Shown one piece after another: positions 10,101 to 18,716 of a stretch of DNA of 64,000 nt; positions within the stretch are counted from its first letter, which is position 1, and every line of letters begins with the position of its first letter. Under the pieces are notes generated by a model. That model made no database searches, was not told the DNA's origin, and saw only the letters and a list, made by a program, of their open reading frames with translations. The translations under genes and the position numbers were made by a program. The stretch lies in NCBI GenBank assembly GCA_016185425.1, contig JACPNQ010000006.1, positions 124,001-188,000 of the forward strand. The letters are read 5' to 3'. This stretch comes from Acidobacteriota bacterium (lineage in GTDB: Bacteria > Acidobacteriota > Terriglobia > Bryobacterales > Bryobacteraceae).

Positions 10101-10528
10101 ACGGCTCCACCGATCCCAGCGGCACCAATGTCGATGCCCGCGCCAACAACCGGCCCGATTTTGCGGCAGGCATCACCGACTACGGCAACCTCCCCAAAGA
10201 TCAGCGCAACATCAATGGCTGGTTCGTCGATCGCAGCCTGTTCATTACGCCGCCGTCCAACATCGGACGCTTCGGCTACGTTGGCCCTGGGCAGTTGATC
10301 GGCCCCGGCACGGCGACGCTTTCTTCCAAACTACAGAAGCGCTTTTTCTTCCGGGAAAGCACCTTCCTGCAGGTGGAGGGTTCGTTCACGAATTTGCTCA
10401 ATCACGCCAATTTCGGTATCCCCGCGCTGACCATCAATGCTGCAAACTTCGGACGCATCACGTCAACGCAGGGAGCCGAATTCGGCGGCGGCCGCACGGT
10501 TCAGGTCGGGTTGCGGCTGGCGTTTTAG
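7187..10528 (+). CDS. Oar-like TonB-dependent receptor, 1113 aa
   Basis: This is the second outer-membrane receptor of the window. The start is placed at 7187 because GGAAGGAG (7173-7180) lies 6 bases upstream and the protein then opens with a clean signal peptide (MSTARLLAISLFCAAAPVFA). An in-frame extension back to 6965 would run into the divergent CRTAC gene. The carboxypeptidase-regulatory-like domain follows (STFGEIRGIVTDATGAVIAGA), then a plug with MPFQATSTIDGISSINVRSN and barrel strands such as NVTWTRNRHTFKFGVDWK and RLTLNYGLRYEIQQP. It ends VGLRLAF with a C-terminal Phe. The stop overlaps the convergent third receptor by 4 bases. The substrate is unknown. Confidence 0.9.
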   Translation: MSTARLLAISLFCAAAPVFAQSTFGEIRGIVTDATGAVIAGAKVEAKSVQTVEARRTVTDSSGNYSFVNLDAGTYEISTESSGFRKSQVQGVILRAREIARVDVHLEVATATTEVQVTEARQVIQTDSSTIVDSKTYAQIEKLPVNFRAGGTNSVFTAISFTPGVQTDSGGGSISIAGGMPFQATSTIDGISSINVRSNGIITEMFPSSDAIDEIKVSSVSNNAEFAQIGDVTTTSRSGSNHFHGAAFWYHQNGAFDARDFFSSRTSAPFKVSNDYGLSGGGPVRKNKTFVFASWEALRFRAASQINQIVPPDSYRSGNLSSVSGTIRDPLSTTGAVFPGNIIPSSRIAPSTAKVLDLLYPHQNVAGDSIANPNLRLQLPAANNNDQYDIRGDHTFTEKQNIFVRFSSKDVVQANPLSLPALGDSRNITKAHTLTAAYNLIIKANLVNEFRTGFASRPFSNDFGPAGTSLDGPSIVKTIGIQGIRSDPPKVASVPDFGITGFAGTAKGRGYTQLSRNIQFTDNVTWTRNRHTFKFGVDWKILRASDNISFFSGDDLGEYRFNGMWSGNAFADFLLGFPQRTRLANTSPDIDGSANHLAWFAQDDWKITQRLTLNYGLRYEIQQPFWDKTLQLANFDRDYPGGRVVVPNAASLALTSPQFRQSIGSTPIVTAETAGLPERLRYTDLNNFLPRIGFAYRPWGNKTVIRGGYGIYAVTILGAVFYSLTGIHTSDTRTYDNFRNPDGTPALAFPAPFGAGLGAISAVGTADFRRGNEIHGPVPSAQQWNFTIERDLGYSTSLRLTYQGSHSIKLYSSPDLNQVRLNTIGYQQARLSRPYPNWAIVYSRDNGVSAKYNAFIMEVNKRFSRGLGFQSSWAWSKNLSNATGSNSTGFASEAGSVPTDRFNLGLDYGNVSSTRRHRWLTVANWEIPFGRGKSTLMQGTASQRVVNGVLGGWELSGIFLAQTGPFLTPITNGSTDPSGTNVDARANNRPDFAAGITDYGNLPKDQRNINGWFVDRSLFITPPSNIGRFGYVGPGQLIGPGTATLSSKLQKRFFFRESTFLQVEGSFTNLLNHANFGIPALTINAANFGRITSTQGAEFGGGRTVQVGLRLAF

Positions 10529-13500
10529 AACGTATACTTCAACCCGAATTGAATATTCCGAGGCACGGTAATCTGGGTAGTAATCTGCCCAAAACTACCG
10601 ACCGTCGTGACATCCCGTCCCGGCGGGCCGAAGCTCACATGGTTGAACACGTTGAAGAATTCAGCGCGGAAATCCAGGTACTGTCTCTCCGTCACCATGA
10701 ACTTCTTCCCCACTGACGCATCGAAGTTGAAATAGCTCGGCGCGCGCTCCGTGCCCACGCCCCCGGTGCCGAATGTGCCGAGCGCCGGAACACCGTACGC
10801 GCATGTTCCGTTATCGACTCCCGCCGCGCAGAACGTCGTCGCGTCCACTGGCCCGAAGAACCGGTCCACCGTCTGCGATCCGACGTTCATCTTCCGGTAG
10901 TAGTTCGCCCGCACGTTTCCACGCACGGACTGTCCCGTGTTGTTCTGTGCCGCGCTCGCCGTAATCGTCACCGGGAAGCCCGAATGCGCTGTAACAAAGT
11001 AGTTCGCATTCCACCCTCCCAGCACCAGGTCCGCCCATCGGCTCATGCCCGCGCCATACTTCTTCCCTTTGCCCACCGGCAGCGAGTACAACCCGCCCAG
11101 CGACACATTGTGCGCCACATCGAAGCACGCCGGTCCGAAGTTCGCATGACGGTCATAGGCGTTCTGCCAGTACGCGCCATCGGAGTTCACCGCCGCGCAG
11201 CCGTAATAGCCCAGGTTGTCGGTCAGCGTCTTTGAGAACGTGTAGGCCGAAATGAACTCCAGGCCCCCGCCTATCCGGTGCCGCGCCGTCATCTGCAGCG
11301 AGTTATAGCGGCTCGTCCCGCTCGATTCCGTCAGCGCGATATTGCCGACATTCGGCAGCACCTTCGCCAGCGGCCGCCGGTCGTTCAACGGCGCCCACGT
11401 GCTGAACGGCCCCGTCCCCGGAAGAGGCTGATTCGCCTCGTGCGGCACAATCAAGTGGGTCGCCTTGTTGCCAACGTACCCCGCCGATATCGACGTGCCC
11501 TTCGCAAGCTGATACTCCAGCGTGAAGTTGTACTGGTTCGTGAATTGCGGACGCAGATCCAGGTCCCATGCGCGCGCCTGGTAGAACGGTGCCGAACCGG
11601 TTCGCGGCCCGGTCAGATCGCCCGCGCCAATCACATCGGCAAACCCCACACGAATATCACCCGGGGTTCTCACATCGTAGTTCACGTTGGATTCAATAAA
11701 GAACGGTGGATTCAGCGGCAACCGCAAATTCGCCCCCGTGCCTTCCAGGAAACTGGAGAACCGATATCCGCCGCGCACCACCAGTTTGCCTTTGCCCATG
11801 TCGGGCGTCCACGCAAAGCCGATCGTCGGCATGAACTGCTTCTTATACGGCTTGTACAATGCGCGACCGAAGTCGGACTTGCCCGGGTAGAGAAGCGCGC
11901 CGGTGTATGTGTTGATATTCACCTGCCGGTCGGCAACTTCGTAGAGGGGCGAAATATACTCCCACCGCAATCCCAGGTTCAGTGTGAGGTTCCGCCGCAC
12001 CTTCCAATCGTCCTGGAAATAGGTCGCGTTGCGCCAATGCCGCTGCCCCCACTTGCCAGTTACGGCACCGCGGCCTTTCGCCGAGAGGACATTCAATAGG
12101 AAGTCGCCGTAATCGATACCGGTGTACCCACCCGAATACGTGAACGTTCCCAGCGCCCCGTTGTTTCCAGCATAGTAATGGTTCTGCTGCGCGCGGAACA
12201 ACTGGCCGCCGAATTTCAGCAAGTGCGCCGCCGCCTGATAGGTGAAGTGCGTCTGCGCCTGGTAGTTGTTCTGCTTTGAATCGGCGATCGACGCGCCCGC
12301 GCCAATGCCCGTCAATCCGCCGCCGATGGTGATTCCGCTCAGCCCCGCGATCGGCTGCCCGCCCGCAATTCCAAACTTCGAATTGCCATCCAGCCCCAAC
12401 TGCCCGGACCAATCGATCGTATTGTCGGCGACGCCCGTTCGGCTATACGACAGCCGTGACTCATTCACTAGCCTTGGCGTATATGTCCGCGTCCAGCTCA
12501 CCACCGCCGACGTTGTCGGCCCCTCGGTTCCCGACGTCAACAGTACCGGCAGCGCCGCCCGCGCGCCAAGGAACGTATACCTCCCAATCGACCACCGCGC
12601 CGATATCGAATCTTTATCCGTAGGCCGTAAGTCTACCTTCACGTCCGCCTGGTGATTCGATACCTTGCTCGCCTGGCTCGCGATGAAGTTGTTCGTAATA
12701 CCCAGCGGACCTGTACCTGTATTATTCGGCAGCGGATAAAGGTCGGGACTGCCGAAGAGCTTCAGCGCCACTGGATTCGTAATCCTTGACGCCGGAATGA
12801 TATTCCCCGGAAAGACCGCGCCGGTTGCCGGATCCTTCACCGTCAGGTTCTGTGTAAGAAACTGCGACAAGTTGCCCGTCCGCCATGCCGCCGGCGCCAC
12901 GCTTGCCGTTGCCGGTCCGGAGCCGCGCTGCTCCGTGCCCTCATAATCGACAAAGAAAAACGCCTTGTTCCTCCGGATCGGCCCGCCCAGCGTGCCTCCG
13001 AATATATTCCGCCGGAACGCATTCCGTTTCGCCCCCGAGCGGTTCGGGAAGAAACCGTTCGCGTCCAACTTGTCGTTGCGCAGGAACTCAAACGCATTTC
13101 CATGCAACCGATTCGTGCCGCTCTTCAACGACATCACCACGCTCGCCCCGCCGACATTCCCATACTCGCCGCCGCCATTGCCAGTAATGACCTTCACCTC
13201 TTCCAGCGCGTCGACATTGGGCTGATAGCCAATGCGGTTGCCCACCGTCTCGCCCGTCTCGACGCCATCGAGCAAAAAATTATTCGTCTGCTCGCGGTTC
13301 CCGTTCACTTGCGGCCGGCTGCCGCTGCTCTGGAAACGAGAGGATGTGCTCATAACACTCGGCGACGTACTGATCGCGCCCGGAATCAGCAGCGTCACCG
13401 ACGCAAAGTTTCGTCCATTCAGAGGCAGCGACGTCAGCTTCGACGAGTTGATCGCATCGCCCGTCGCCGTCGACTCCGTCTGCAAAATCGGCGCCGCGCC

Positions 13501-13857
13501 GGTGATCTCCACCGTCTGCGTCAAATCGCCGACCTCCAGCTTAAAGTCCACACGGCCAATCTGATTGGCCTCAAGAGAGAATGGGCCCACAGAGGCTTTC
13601 TTGAATCCCGTATTCTCCGCCACAACGTTATAGCTGCCCAGCGGCAGGAACGGCAGGTTATACACGCCCGCGCCGCTGGTTTGCGCGGTGTGGTTGACGC
13701 CGGTGCCCGTGTGGGTTGCGACGATCTTCGCGCCGGGCACAGAGGCGCCGGTGGAATCGGTCACGGTTCCTGTGATGGAACCCGTTGTCGTTTGCGCTTG
13801 AACCAACAGCGCGGAAACAGTCAATAGCAACGAAATAAAGCGAGAAGATTGATGCAT
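10525..13857 (-). CDS. Oar-like TonB-dependent receptor, 1110 aa
   Basis: The start at 13857 (MHQSSRFISLLLTVSALLVQAQ) gives a proper signal peptide and has GGAAGG about 8 bases upstream; the longer open frame to 14022 has neither. A carboxypeptidase-regulatory-like domain (TTGSITGTVTDSTGASVPGA) is followed by the receptor plug (VNGNREQTNNFLLDGVETGE) and a barrel ending in FGLKYTF. The plug sequence with LTSLPLNGRNFASVTLLIPG is the version most often seen in Acidobacteriota. It is convergent with the receptor at 7187 (4-base overlap) and divergent from the lectin-like gene at 14026. Ligand unknown. Confidence 0.9.
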   Translation of the reverse strand: MHQSSRFISLLLTVSALLVQAQTTTGSITGTVTDSTGASVPGAKIVATHTGTGVNHTAQTSGAGVYNLPFLPLGSYNVVAENTGFKKASVGPFSLEANQIGRVDFKLEVGDLTQTVEITGAAPILQTESTATGDAINSSKLTSLPLNGRNFASVTLLIPGAISTSPSVMSTSSRFQSSGSRPQVNGNREQTNNFLLDGVETGETVGNRIGYQPNVDALEEVKVITGNGGGEYGNVGGASVVMSLKSGTNRLHGNAFEFLRNDKLDANGFFPNRSGAKRNAFRRNIFGGTLGGPIRRNKAFFFVDYEGTEQRGSGPATASVAPAAWRTGNLSQFLTQNLTVKDPATGAVFPGNIIPASRITNPVALKLFGSPDLYPLPNNTGTGPLGITNNFIASQASKVSNHQADVKVDLRPTDKDSISARWSIGRYTFLGARAALPVLLTSGTEGPTTSAVVSWTRTYTPRLVNESRLSYSRTGVADNTIDWSGQLGLDGNSKFGIAGGQPIAGLSGITIGGGLTGIGAGASIADSKQNNYQAQTHFTYQAAAHLLKFGGQLFRAQQNHYYAGNNGALGTFTYSGGYTGIDYGDFLLNVLSAKGRGAVTGKWGQRHWRNATYFQDDWKVRRNLTLNLGLRWEYISPLYEVADRQVNINTYTGALLYPGKSDFGRALYKPYKKQFMPTIGFAWTPDMGKGKLVVRGGYRFSSFLEGTGANLRLPLNPPFFIESNVNYDVRTPGDIRVGFADVIGAGDLTGPRTGSAPFYQARAWDLDLRPQFTNQYNFTLEYQLAKGTSISAGYVGNKATHLIVPHEANQPLPGTGPFSTWAPLNDRRPLAKVLPNVGNIALTESSGTSRYNSLQMTARHRIGGGLEFISAYTFSKTLTDNLGYYGCAAVNSDGAYWQNAYDRHANFGPACFDVAHNVSLGGLYSLPVGKGKKYGAGMSRWADLVLGGWNANYFVTAHSGFPVTITASAAQNNTGQSVRGNVRANYYRKMNVGSQTVDRFFGPVDATTFCAAGVDNGTCAYGVPALGTFGTGGVGTERAPSYFNFDASVGKKFMVTERQYLDFRAEFFNVFNHVSFGPPGRDVTTVGSFGQITTQITVPRNIQFGLKYTF

Positions 13858-14025
13858 CGGACTACCTTCCTGAAGCAATAGGATTGACTGATGTGCAGGG
13901 CAGTCGTAGTGTACCGGCGTGGTTTCCGTCAGTTTAACGCACTCCGATTGTCGCTTCCTCCCTCCAAATGCAGTAGTCTCTATCGAAGGGCCGCCGTCCG
14001 AAAGCGCGTCCCGGGGACACAAACC

Positions 14026-14688
14026 ATGAAAACTCTCCTATTCACTCTCGGCGCCATCGCCGCCTTCGCCCAGGCGCAACCAAAGCAGGCCCCTGCGCCT
14101 ATGACCTTCTTCATTACGAGCACCGGAACCGGCACTGGCGCCAACGTCGGCGGCCTCGCCGGCGCCGATGCCCACTGCCAGAAACTCGCCTCTGCCGCCG
14201 GCGCCGGCAACCGCACTTGGCGTGCTTATCTCAGCACCTCTGCCGCCGATGGCAAGCCTGCCGTCAATGCCCGTGACCGTATCGGCACTGGACCTTGGCA
14301 CAACGCCAAAGGCACCATGATCGCGCGCGATCAGGCCCACCTCCATGGCGACACCATCGACCTCGCCCGCACCGGCAACCTGATTACCAGGAACAACGGC
14401 CTGAACGAAAAAGGCGAAATGGTGAATGGTGTCGGTAGTACACCCAACATGCACGACATCCTCACCGGCACCCAACCCGATGGCCGTGCCTACACCGACG
14501 GCGCCGACCACACCTGCAAGAACTGGACGAGCGGCGGTGAAGGCGTTGCCCAAGTCGGCCACCACGACCGCAACGGCGGCGGCATCTCCTGGAACTCTAC
14601 GCATCCCTCCCGCGGCTGCAGCCAGGAAAATCTCGTCGCCACTGGCGGCGCGGGCCTCTTCTACTGCTTCGCGGTTACCGGGAACTAA
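14026..14688 (+). CDS. Secreted lectin-like protein, 220 aa
   Basis: The start at 14026 gives a signal peptide (MKTLLFTLGAIAAFAQAQP), with a GGGGA about 8 bases upstream. The mature part begins MTFFITSTGTGTGANVGGLA and contains GADAHCQKLASAAGAGNRTW, then TWRAYLST, RIGTGPWHNAKG and a C-terminal RGCSQENLVATGGAGLFYCF. Four cysteines could form two disulfides. The pattern matches secreted bacterial proteins with an endostatin/C-type-lectin-like fold that databases often label lectin. Carbohydrate binding is therefore an inference. It is not obviously in an operon, and it is convergent (18-base gap) with the hypothetical gene at 14707. Confidence 0.75.
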   Translation: MKTLLFTLGAIAAFAQAQPKQAPAPMTFFITSTGTGTGANVGGLAGADAHCQKLASAAGAGNRTWRAYLSTSAADGKPAVNARDRIGTGPWHNAKGTMIARDQAHLHGDTIDLARTGNLITRNNGLNEKGEMVNGVGSTPNMHDILTGTQPDGRAYTDGADHTCKNWTSGGEGVAQVGHHDRNGGGISWNSTHPSRGCSQENLVATGGAGLFYCFAVTGN

Positions 14689-14706
14689 ACACGGAGCGAG
14701 GCGGAG

Positions 14707-15240
14707 TCACCCTCCGCCTCCCAACCTCCGTAGTGCAAACATCGCCGCCGCCGCGGCGGCCTTCTGATCGCTTCCCCACGGCGGGCCAACGGCCCTAACC
14801 TGCACGCTTCCCAACTCCTTTTCTCGAATCCCCAATCCCACCAATCCGCAGTCGTCCGCCGCTCGCAGCAGCACATCCTGGAACAGCAATCCTTCCGCCT
14901 TATGCATGCGGAAATGTACAGCCAGGATCTCATCGACACTCCACTCCGGCATCGGCTGTCCAACTACCACCGCACAACCCGCTACATCGCCGAGCTCCGC
15001 GATGACGTTTCGCAACTCCCGCGCCGCCACAACTCGCGCCGCCGCGATCCCTCGAGTCACTAACGCCCTCGCCTCGGCAATAGGCAAACGTTCCGCCGCA
15101 TGGTAAGGTTGCTTCGCCCACGTCTCCTCAACCAGCTCAATCCTCCGCCTGTCAACAACGCGAACGCGTCCATCCGCAGAGCCGACAGCCACCATCGCCG
15201 CCCAACCCGAATGAGTCTTGAAGCCAAGGGCCGTTCTCAT
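14707..15240 (-). CDS. Hypothetical protein, 177 aa
   Basis: I do not recognise a named family. The protein starts MRTALGFKTHSGWAAMVAVG, continues with a strand-rich segment (GRVRVVDRRRIELVE) and a helix with AAERLPIAEARALVTRGIAA, and ends with PWGSDQKAAAAAAMFALRRL. The alternating strand/helix order with an N-terminal hairpin would be compatible with an RNase H/actin-like alpha-beta fold, but no acidic catalytic set is evident, so this is only a guess. There is no signal peptide or membrane segment. Codon use matches its neighbours, and the opposite-strand frames are broken, which favours this frame as the real gene. Confidence 0.6.
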   Translation of the reverse strand: MRTALGFKTHSGWAAMVAVGSADGRVRVVDRRRIELVEETWAKQPYHAAERLPIAEARALVTRGIAAARVVAARELRNVIAELGDVAGCAVVVGQPMPEWSVDEILAVHFRMHKAEGLLFQDVLLRAADDCGLVGLGIREKELGSVQVRAVGPPWGSDQKAAAAAAMFALRRLGGGG

Positions 15241-15323
15241 AGCACGCAGACAACTTCAAAATAGTCCAGCCGGCCCTTTGGAACAACGGGCGCACAGCCG
15301 CCGTATAGACCGGTAGGTCTCCA

Positions 15324-15770
15324 ATGACACTCGCCCGATTTCCCTATTCGAATCCGATTTTGGAGATCGCTTCGCTTGTCCTGGTCTTCGTGGTTGCATT
15401 CCTCGGACTCACGATCCTTGTGACGTGGCTGCCTTTTGTGGCCCAACAGGCTGGATGGGGGAGCCGCCCTTACCCACCATCTCGGGATGAACTTGAACTG
15501 GCCGGTTGCCGGAATGGCTGGCTTCAAGTTCCAATCCTGGCACTCGCGATACTCTCGCCGCTCCTGCGGCTAACCTGGCTGCGCTCAGGACGCAAATACG
15601 GGTGGCTCGAAGCATCTGGAAGGACGATCTTCGACCATGCCGTATTAACCTTCCTCGCCGGCGTGCTGATCTATAACGCCGCCGCGAACCCACTTAAATT
15701 CCGCCTGACAACAGAGCTAGACAGACAGTGCGAGTCGATCCCCCGGGACCACACCCGAAGTCCCCCCTAA
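15324..15770 (+). CDS. Hypothetical membrane protein, 148 aa
   Basis: Three hydrophobic segments are visible: IASLVLVFVVAFLGLTILVT (about 14-33), VPILALAILSPLLRLTWL (about 69-86) and HAVLTFLAGVLIYNAAAN (about 107-124). These suggest a small inner-membrane protein. No conserved motif is recognised. The stop overlaps the convergent anti-sigma gene by 4 bases. The competing minus-strand frames here (15237-15527, 15409-15693) are Arg/Pro-rich and look like shadows. Moderate confidence that it is expressed. Confidence 0.5.
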   Translation: MTLARFPYSNPILEIASLVLVFVVAFLGLTILVTWLPFVAQQAGWGSRPYPPSRDELELAGCRNGWLQVPILALAILSPLLRLTWLRSGRKYGWLEASGRTIFDHAVLTFLAGVLIYNAAANPLKFRLTTELDRQCESIPRDHTRSPP

Positions 15771-16024
15771 CACCGCCCCTTCTTCTCTGCCATCTTTCTT
15801 TGCAACGCCGCCATCAGTCGATTCGAAACGTCCTGTGGAACGCATTGCGGCTCCACACCCTTATAAACCCGCAGCGTCTTCTGCGTCGTATCAACCACCA
15901 CCCAACAATTGGGGCACTCGTTGATATGCTTCTGCAGCCGCTCGCGCTCTTCCGGACTCGTTTCTTCGTCGAGATAGGCGTTTAGCTCTGACATGAACTG
16001 TTTACAGGAAAGCAAACGCGTCAT
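15767..16024 (-). CDS. Small zinc-binding (zf-HC2/ZAS) anti-sigma factor, 85 aa
   Basis: The protein carries the anti-sigma zinc-finger pattern His33-x3-Cys37-x2-Cys40 (QKHINECPNCWVV), plus an earlier Cys7. It has no transmembrane segment, so it is probably a soluble ZAS-type regulator rather than a membrane-anchored one. ZAS proteins bind and hold their ECF sigma factor, some in response to redox or zinc. It starts 23 bases inside the 3' end of the sigma factor gene just upstream, which is the expected order and strongly implies translational coupling and a sigma/anti-sigma pair. Confidence 0.85.
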   Translation of the reverse strand: MTRLLSCKQFMSELNAYLDEETSPEERERLQKHINECPNCWVVVDTTQKTLRVYKGVEPQCVPQDVSNRLMAALQRKMAEKKGRC

Positions 16025-16625
16025 CTCCCTTCCGCTTGAATTGGCGCGTAAGCCGCTCGCGTAACTGCAAGCGAGCCCGAAGTAACCGGCTCTTCACAGC
16101 CGGTACCGACAGCCCCAACGCCTCGGCCGTCTCTTCCGTGGACAACTCTTCCACGTCGCGTAACTGGAACACTGACCGGAATGTCGGCTTCAAACTCTGA
16201 ATCGCCTCGTCCAGGTGTTTCCGTAATTCTTCCTGCGAATAAGTCTGCTCCGGGTTGCCGTCCCACACGGCAATCTCCCGCGTCACAGCCTCCTCCCCAA
16301 GCTCGATCTCCTCATCGAGTGAAACCATCCTGTCGCCGCGGCGCTTCCGCAGCTTCATCAACGCCTCATTGACGGCGATTCGAACAATCCACGTATAGAA
16401 CTTCGAGTCCCCGTGGAAGTTGTCCAAATGCGTATAGGCCTTCAAAAAAGCCTCTTGCAGTACATCTTCGGCGTCTTCGTCGTTCTGCGTGATATTCCTC
16501 GCCAGACGATAGACCTTCCGCTCGTACTGCCCAACCAGCTCCGCGAATGCGGCGTCGTCGCCGCTCCTCGCCCTTTCGACAAGGGCGGACTCGTCGAAGC
16601 CGACACTGCTATTCGTCGCGTGCAT
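16002..16625 (-). CDS. ECF (RpoE-like) RNA polymerase sigma factor, 207 aa
   Basis: Sigma region 2 spans about residues 20-95 (FAELVGQYERKVYRLARNIT, DAEDVLQEAFLKAYTHLDNF, FYTWIVRIAVNEALMKLRKR). Region 4 spans about 135-190 (FRSVFQLRDVEELSTEETAE, then AVKSRLLRARLQLRERL with the helix-turn-helix). There is no sigma 1.1 or region 3, as expected for the ECF class. The start at 16625 (MHATNSSVGFDE) is chosen because GAGAGGGG lies just upstream; a longer frame to 16727 would add an implausible Cys-rich leader. The downstream anti-sigma gene overlaps by 23 bases. Divergent from thrS. The regulon and the inducing signal are unknown. Confidence 0.88.
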   Translation of the reverse strand: MHATNSSVGFDESALVERARSGDDAAFAELVGQYERKVYRLARNITQNDEDAEDVLQEAFLKAYTHLDNFHGDSKFYTWIVRIAVNEALMKLRKRRGDRMVSLDEEIELGEEAVTREIAVWDGNPEQTYSQEELRKHLDEAIQSLKPTFRSVFQLRDVEELSTEETAEALGLSVPAVKSRLLRARLQLRERLTRQFKRKGDDAFAFL

Positions 16626-16781
16626 ACCCCTCTCTTGGATAGTACAACAGCACGCTAGCAGTCCGGCTGGAACACCCCCGGCGCACGTAGCTGCTGTGGC
16701 GAACATCATATACTGGTTGATGAGCAAACCCGCGCAAACGATTCACCCGCCTCGCGTTTTGCCCCTTCTTTCTTCAATATT

Positions 16782-18716
16782 ATGAGCAGTTTCGCCATCA
16801 CCCTGCCCGACGGCAGTCAACAGTCCGTCGCCGCTGGCTCGCGGCCACTTGACGTCGCCGAAGCCATCTCGCCGCGCCTCGCCGAAGCCGCCATCGTTGC
16901 CCGCGTAAACGGCAACTTGTGGGATCTCACTCGCCCCTTCGAGGGGGACGCCACCCTTGAAATCCTCACGACCAAGAACTCCGAAGCCCTCGAGGTCTAC
17001 CGTCACTCCACGGCCCACCTGCTCGCCGCCGCCGTGCTCGAGCTCTACCCGGAGACCCAGCTCGGCATCGGTCCGCCCATCGACACCGGCTTCTATTACG
17101 ACTTCGACCGCCCCACTCCTTTTACCCCCGGCGACCTCGAAAAGATCGAGGCCAAGATGTGGGAAATTCAGGCGCGCGACCTGCCCTACGACCGTGTTCT
17201 CACCCGCAAGGACGAAGGCCTGTCGAAATACAAGGATATGTGGATGAAGTCCGAGCTTATCCAGGAACGCGCCGGCGATACCTTCTCCGAATACACCCTC
17301 GGCCCGAACTTCATCGACTTCTGCCGCGGCCCCCACCTGCCTTCAACGAAGAAGATCAAGGCCTTCAAGCTCCTCTCCATCGCCGGCGCCTACTGGAAAG
17401 GCGATGAAAAGCGCAAGCAGCTCCAGCGTATCTACGGCACAGCCTTCTTTACCAGGAAAGAGCAGGACGAACACCTCGCGCGCATCGAGGAAGCCAAACG
17501 CCGCGATCACCGCAAACTCGGCGCTGAGCTCGATCTATTCTCCATCCAGGATCTCGCCGGTCCCGGCCTCGTCTTCTTCCACCCGAAGGGTGGCATCATC
17601 CGCAAGACCCTCGAAGACTGGATGCGCGAAGCCTACCTGGAGCGCGGCTACTCGCTCGTCTATACTCCCCACGTCGCCCGTGTCGACCTCTGGAAAACCA
17701 GCGGCCACTTCGGCTTCTACCGCGAAAACATGTTCACCACCATGGGCCTCGATGACGCGGAGTATCAGCTCAAGCCCATGAACTGCCCGTGCCACATTCT
17801 CGTCTACGCGCGCAAGCCGCACTCCTACCGCGATCTCCCGCAGCGCCTGGGCGAGCTCGGCACCGTTTATCGGTACGAGCGCTCCGGCACCATGCACGGT
17901 CTGATGCGCGTCCGCGGTTTCACGCAGGATGACGCCCATATCTTCTGCACCCCCGAACAGATCGAGGACGAAGTCGTAAGCTGCCTGGAGTTCGCGCAGT
18001 ACACGCTCCACACCTTCGGCTTCGAAGAGTACAAGGCGGAAATCTCCACTTGGGACGGCGGCAAGAGCGGCAAGTACGACGGTTCGCCCGATCAGTGGCA
18101 ACTGGCGGAAAACGCCCTCCGTCGCGCGGTCGAAAAGCTCGGCATCGACGCCACCGTCGTCGCCGATGAAGCCGCCTTCTACGGTCCCAAGATCGACGTC
18201 AAGCTCGTCGATGCGATCGGCCGTCTCTGGCAGCTCTCGACGGTCCAATTCGACTTCACTCTGCCGCGCCGCTTTGAGCTCGAATACATCGGCGAGGACG
18301 GCAAGAAGCACCAGCCGTTGATGGTCCACCGCGCTCTCTTTGGGTCCGTCGAACGCTTCTTCGGCATCCTGGTCGAACACTACGCCGGTGTCTTCCCGGT
18401 GTGGCTCAGCCCGGTCCAGGTATCGGTGATGCCCATCACCGATAAGCAGCTCGAATACGCGCGCCAGGTGGCGAAGGAACTCGCAGCCGGCGGCGTCCGC
18501 GTCTATCTCGACGATCGCAACGAAAAAGTAAACCTCAAGATCCGCGATGCGCAGTTGCAGAAAGTTCCCTACATGCTTGTCTGCGGCGGCCGCGAAGCGG
18601 AACAGGGAACCGTCTCGGTACGCCATCGCAAACATGGTGACCAGGGCGTCAAGCCTCTGCAAGAGTTCCGCGATCAGATCAAACAGTTGATCGCCACGCG
18701 TGCTAATAACGACTAG
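16782..18716 (+). CDS. thrS: Threonine--tRNA ligase
   Basis: Charges tRNA-Thr with threonine. All domains are present over 644 residues, the usual length. A TGS domain (about 1-62) is followed by the editing domain with the HxxxH zinc/editing motif at His75-Ser-Thr-Ala-His79. The class II catalytic core has LKPMNCPCHILVYARKP (zinc-binding Cys), the motif 2 region RYERSGTMHGLMRVRGFTQD and motif 3 VHRALFGSVERFFGIL. The anticodon-binding domain covers the last ~100 residues. No ribosome binding site is visible before the ATG. A TATACT at 16709-16714 could be the -10 of its promoter, although no good -35 is seen. The 3' end overlaps the next gene by 17 bases. Confidence 0.97.
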   Translation: MSSFAITLPDGSQQSVAAGSRPLDVAEAISPRLAEAAIVARVNGNLWDLTRPFEGDATLEILTTKNSEALEVYRHSTAHLLAAAVLELYPETQLGIGPPIDTGFYYDFDRPTPFTPGDLEKIEAKMWEIQARDLPYDRVLTRKDEGLSKYKDMWMKSELIQERAGDTFSEYTLGPNFIDFCRGPHLPSTKKIKAFKLLSIAGAYWKGDEKRKQLQRIYGTAFFTRKEQDEHLARIEEAKRRDHRKLGAELDLFSIQDLAGPGLVFFHPKGGIIRKTLEDWMREAYLERGYSLVYTPHVARVDLWKTSGHFGFYRENMFTTMGLDDAEYQLKPMNCPCHILVYARKPHSYRDLPQRLGELGTVYRYERSGTMHGLMRVRGFTQDDAHIFCTPEQIEDEVVSCLEFAQYTLHTFGFEEYKAEISTWDGGKSGKYDGSPDQWQLAENALRRAVEKLGIDATVVADEAAFYGPKIDVKLVDAIGRLWQLSTVQFDFTLPRRFELEYIGEDGKKHQPLMVHRALFGSVERFFGILVEHYAGVFPVWLSPVQVSVMPITDKQLEYARQVAKELAAGGVRVYLDDRNEKVNLKIRDAQLQKVPYMLVCGGREAEQGTVSVRHRKHGDQGVKPLQEFRDQIKQLIATRANND

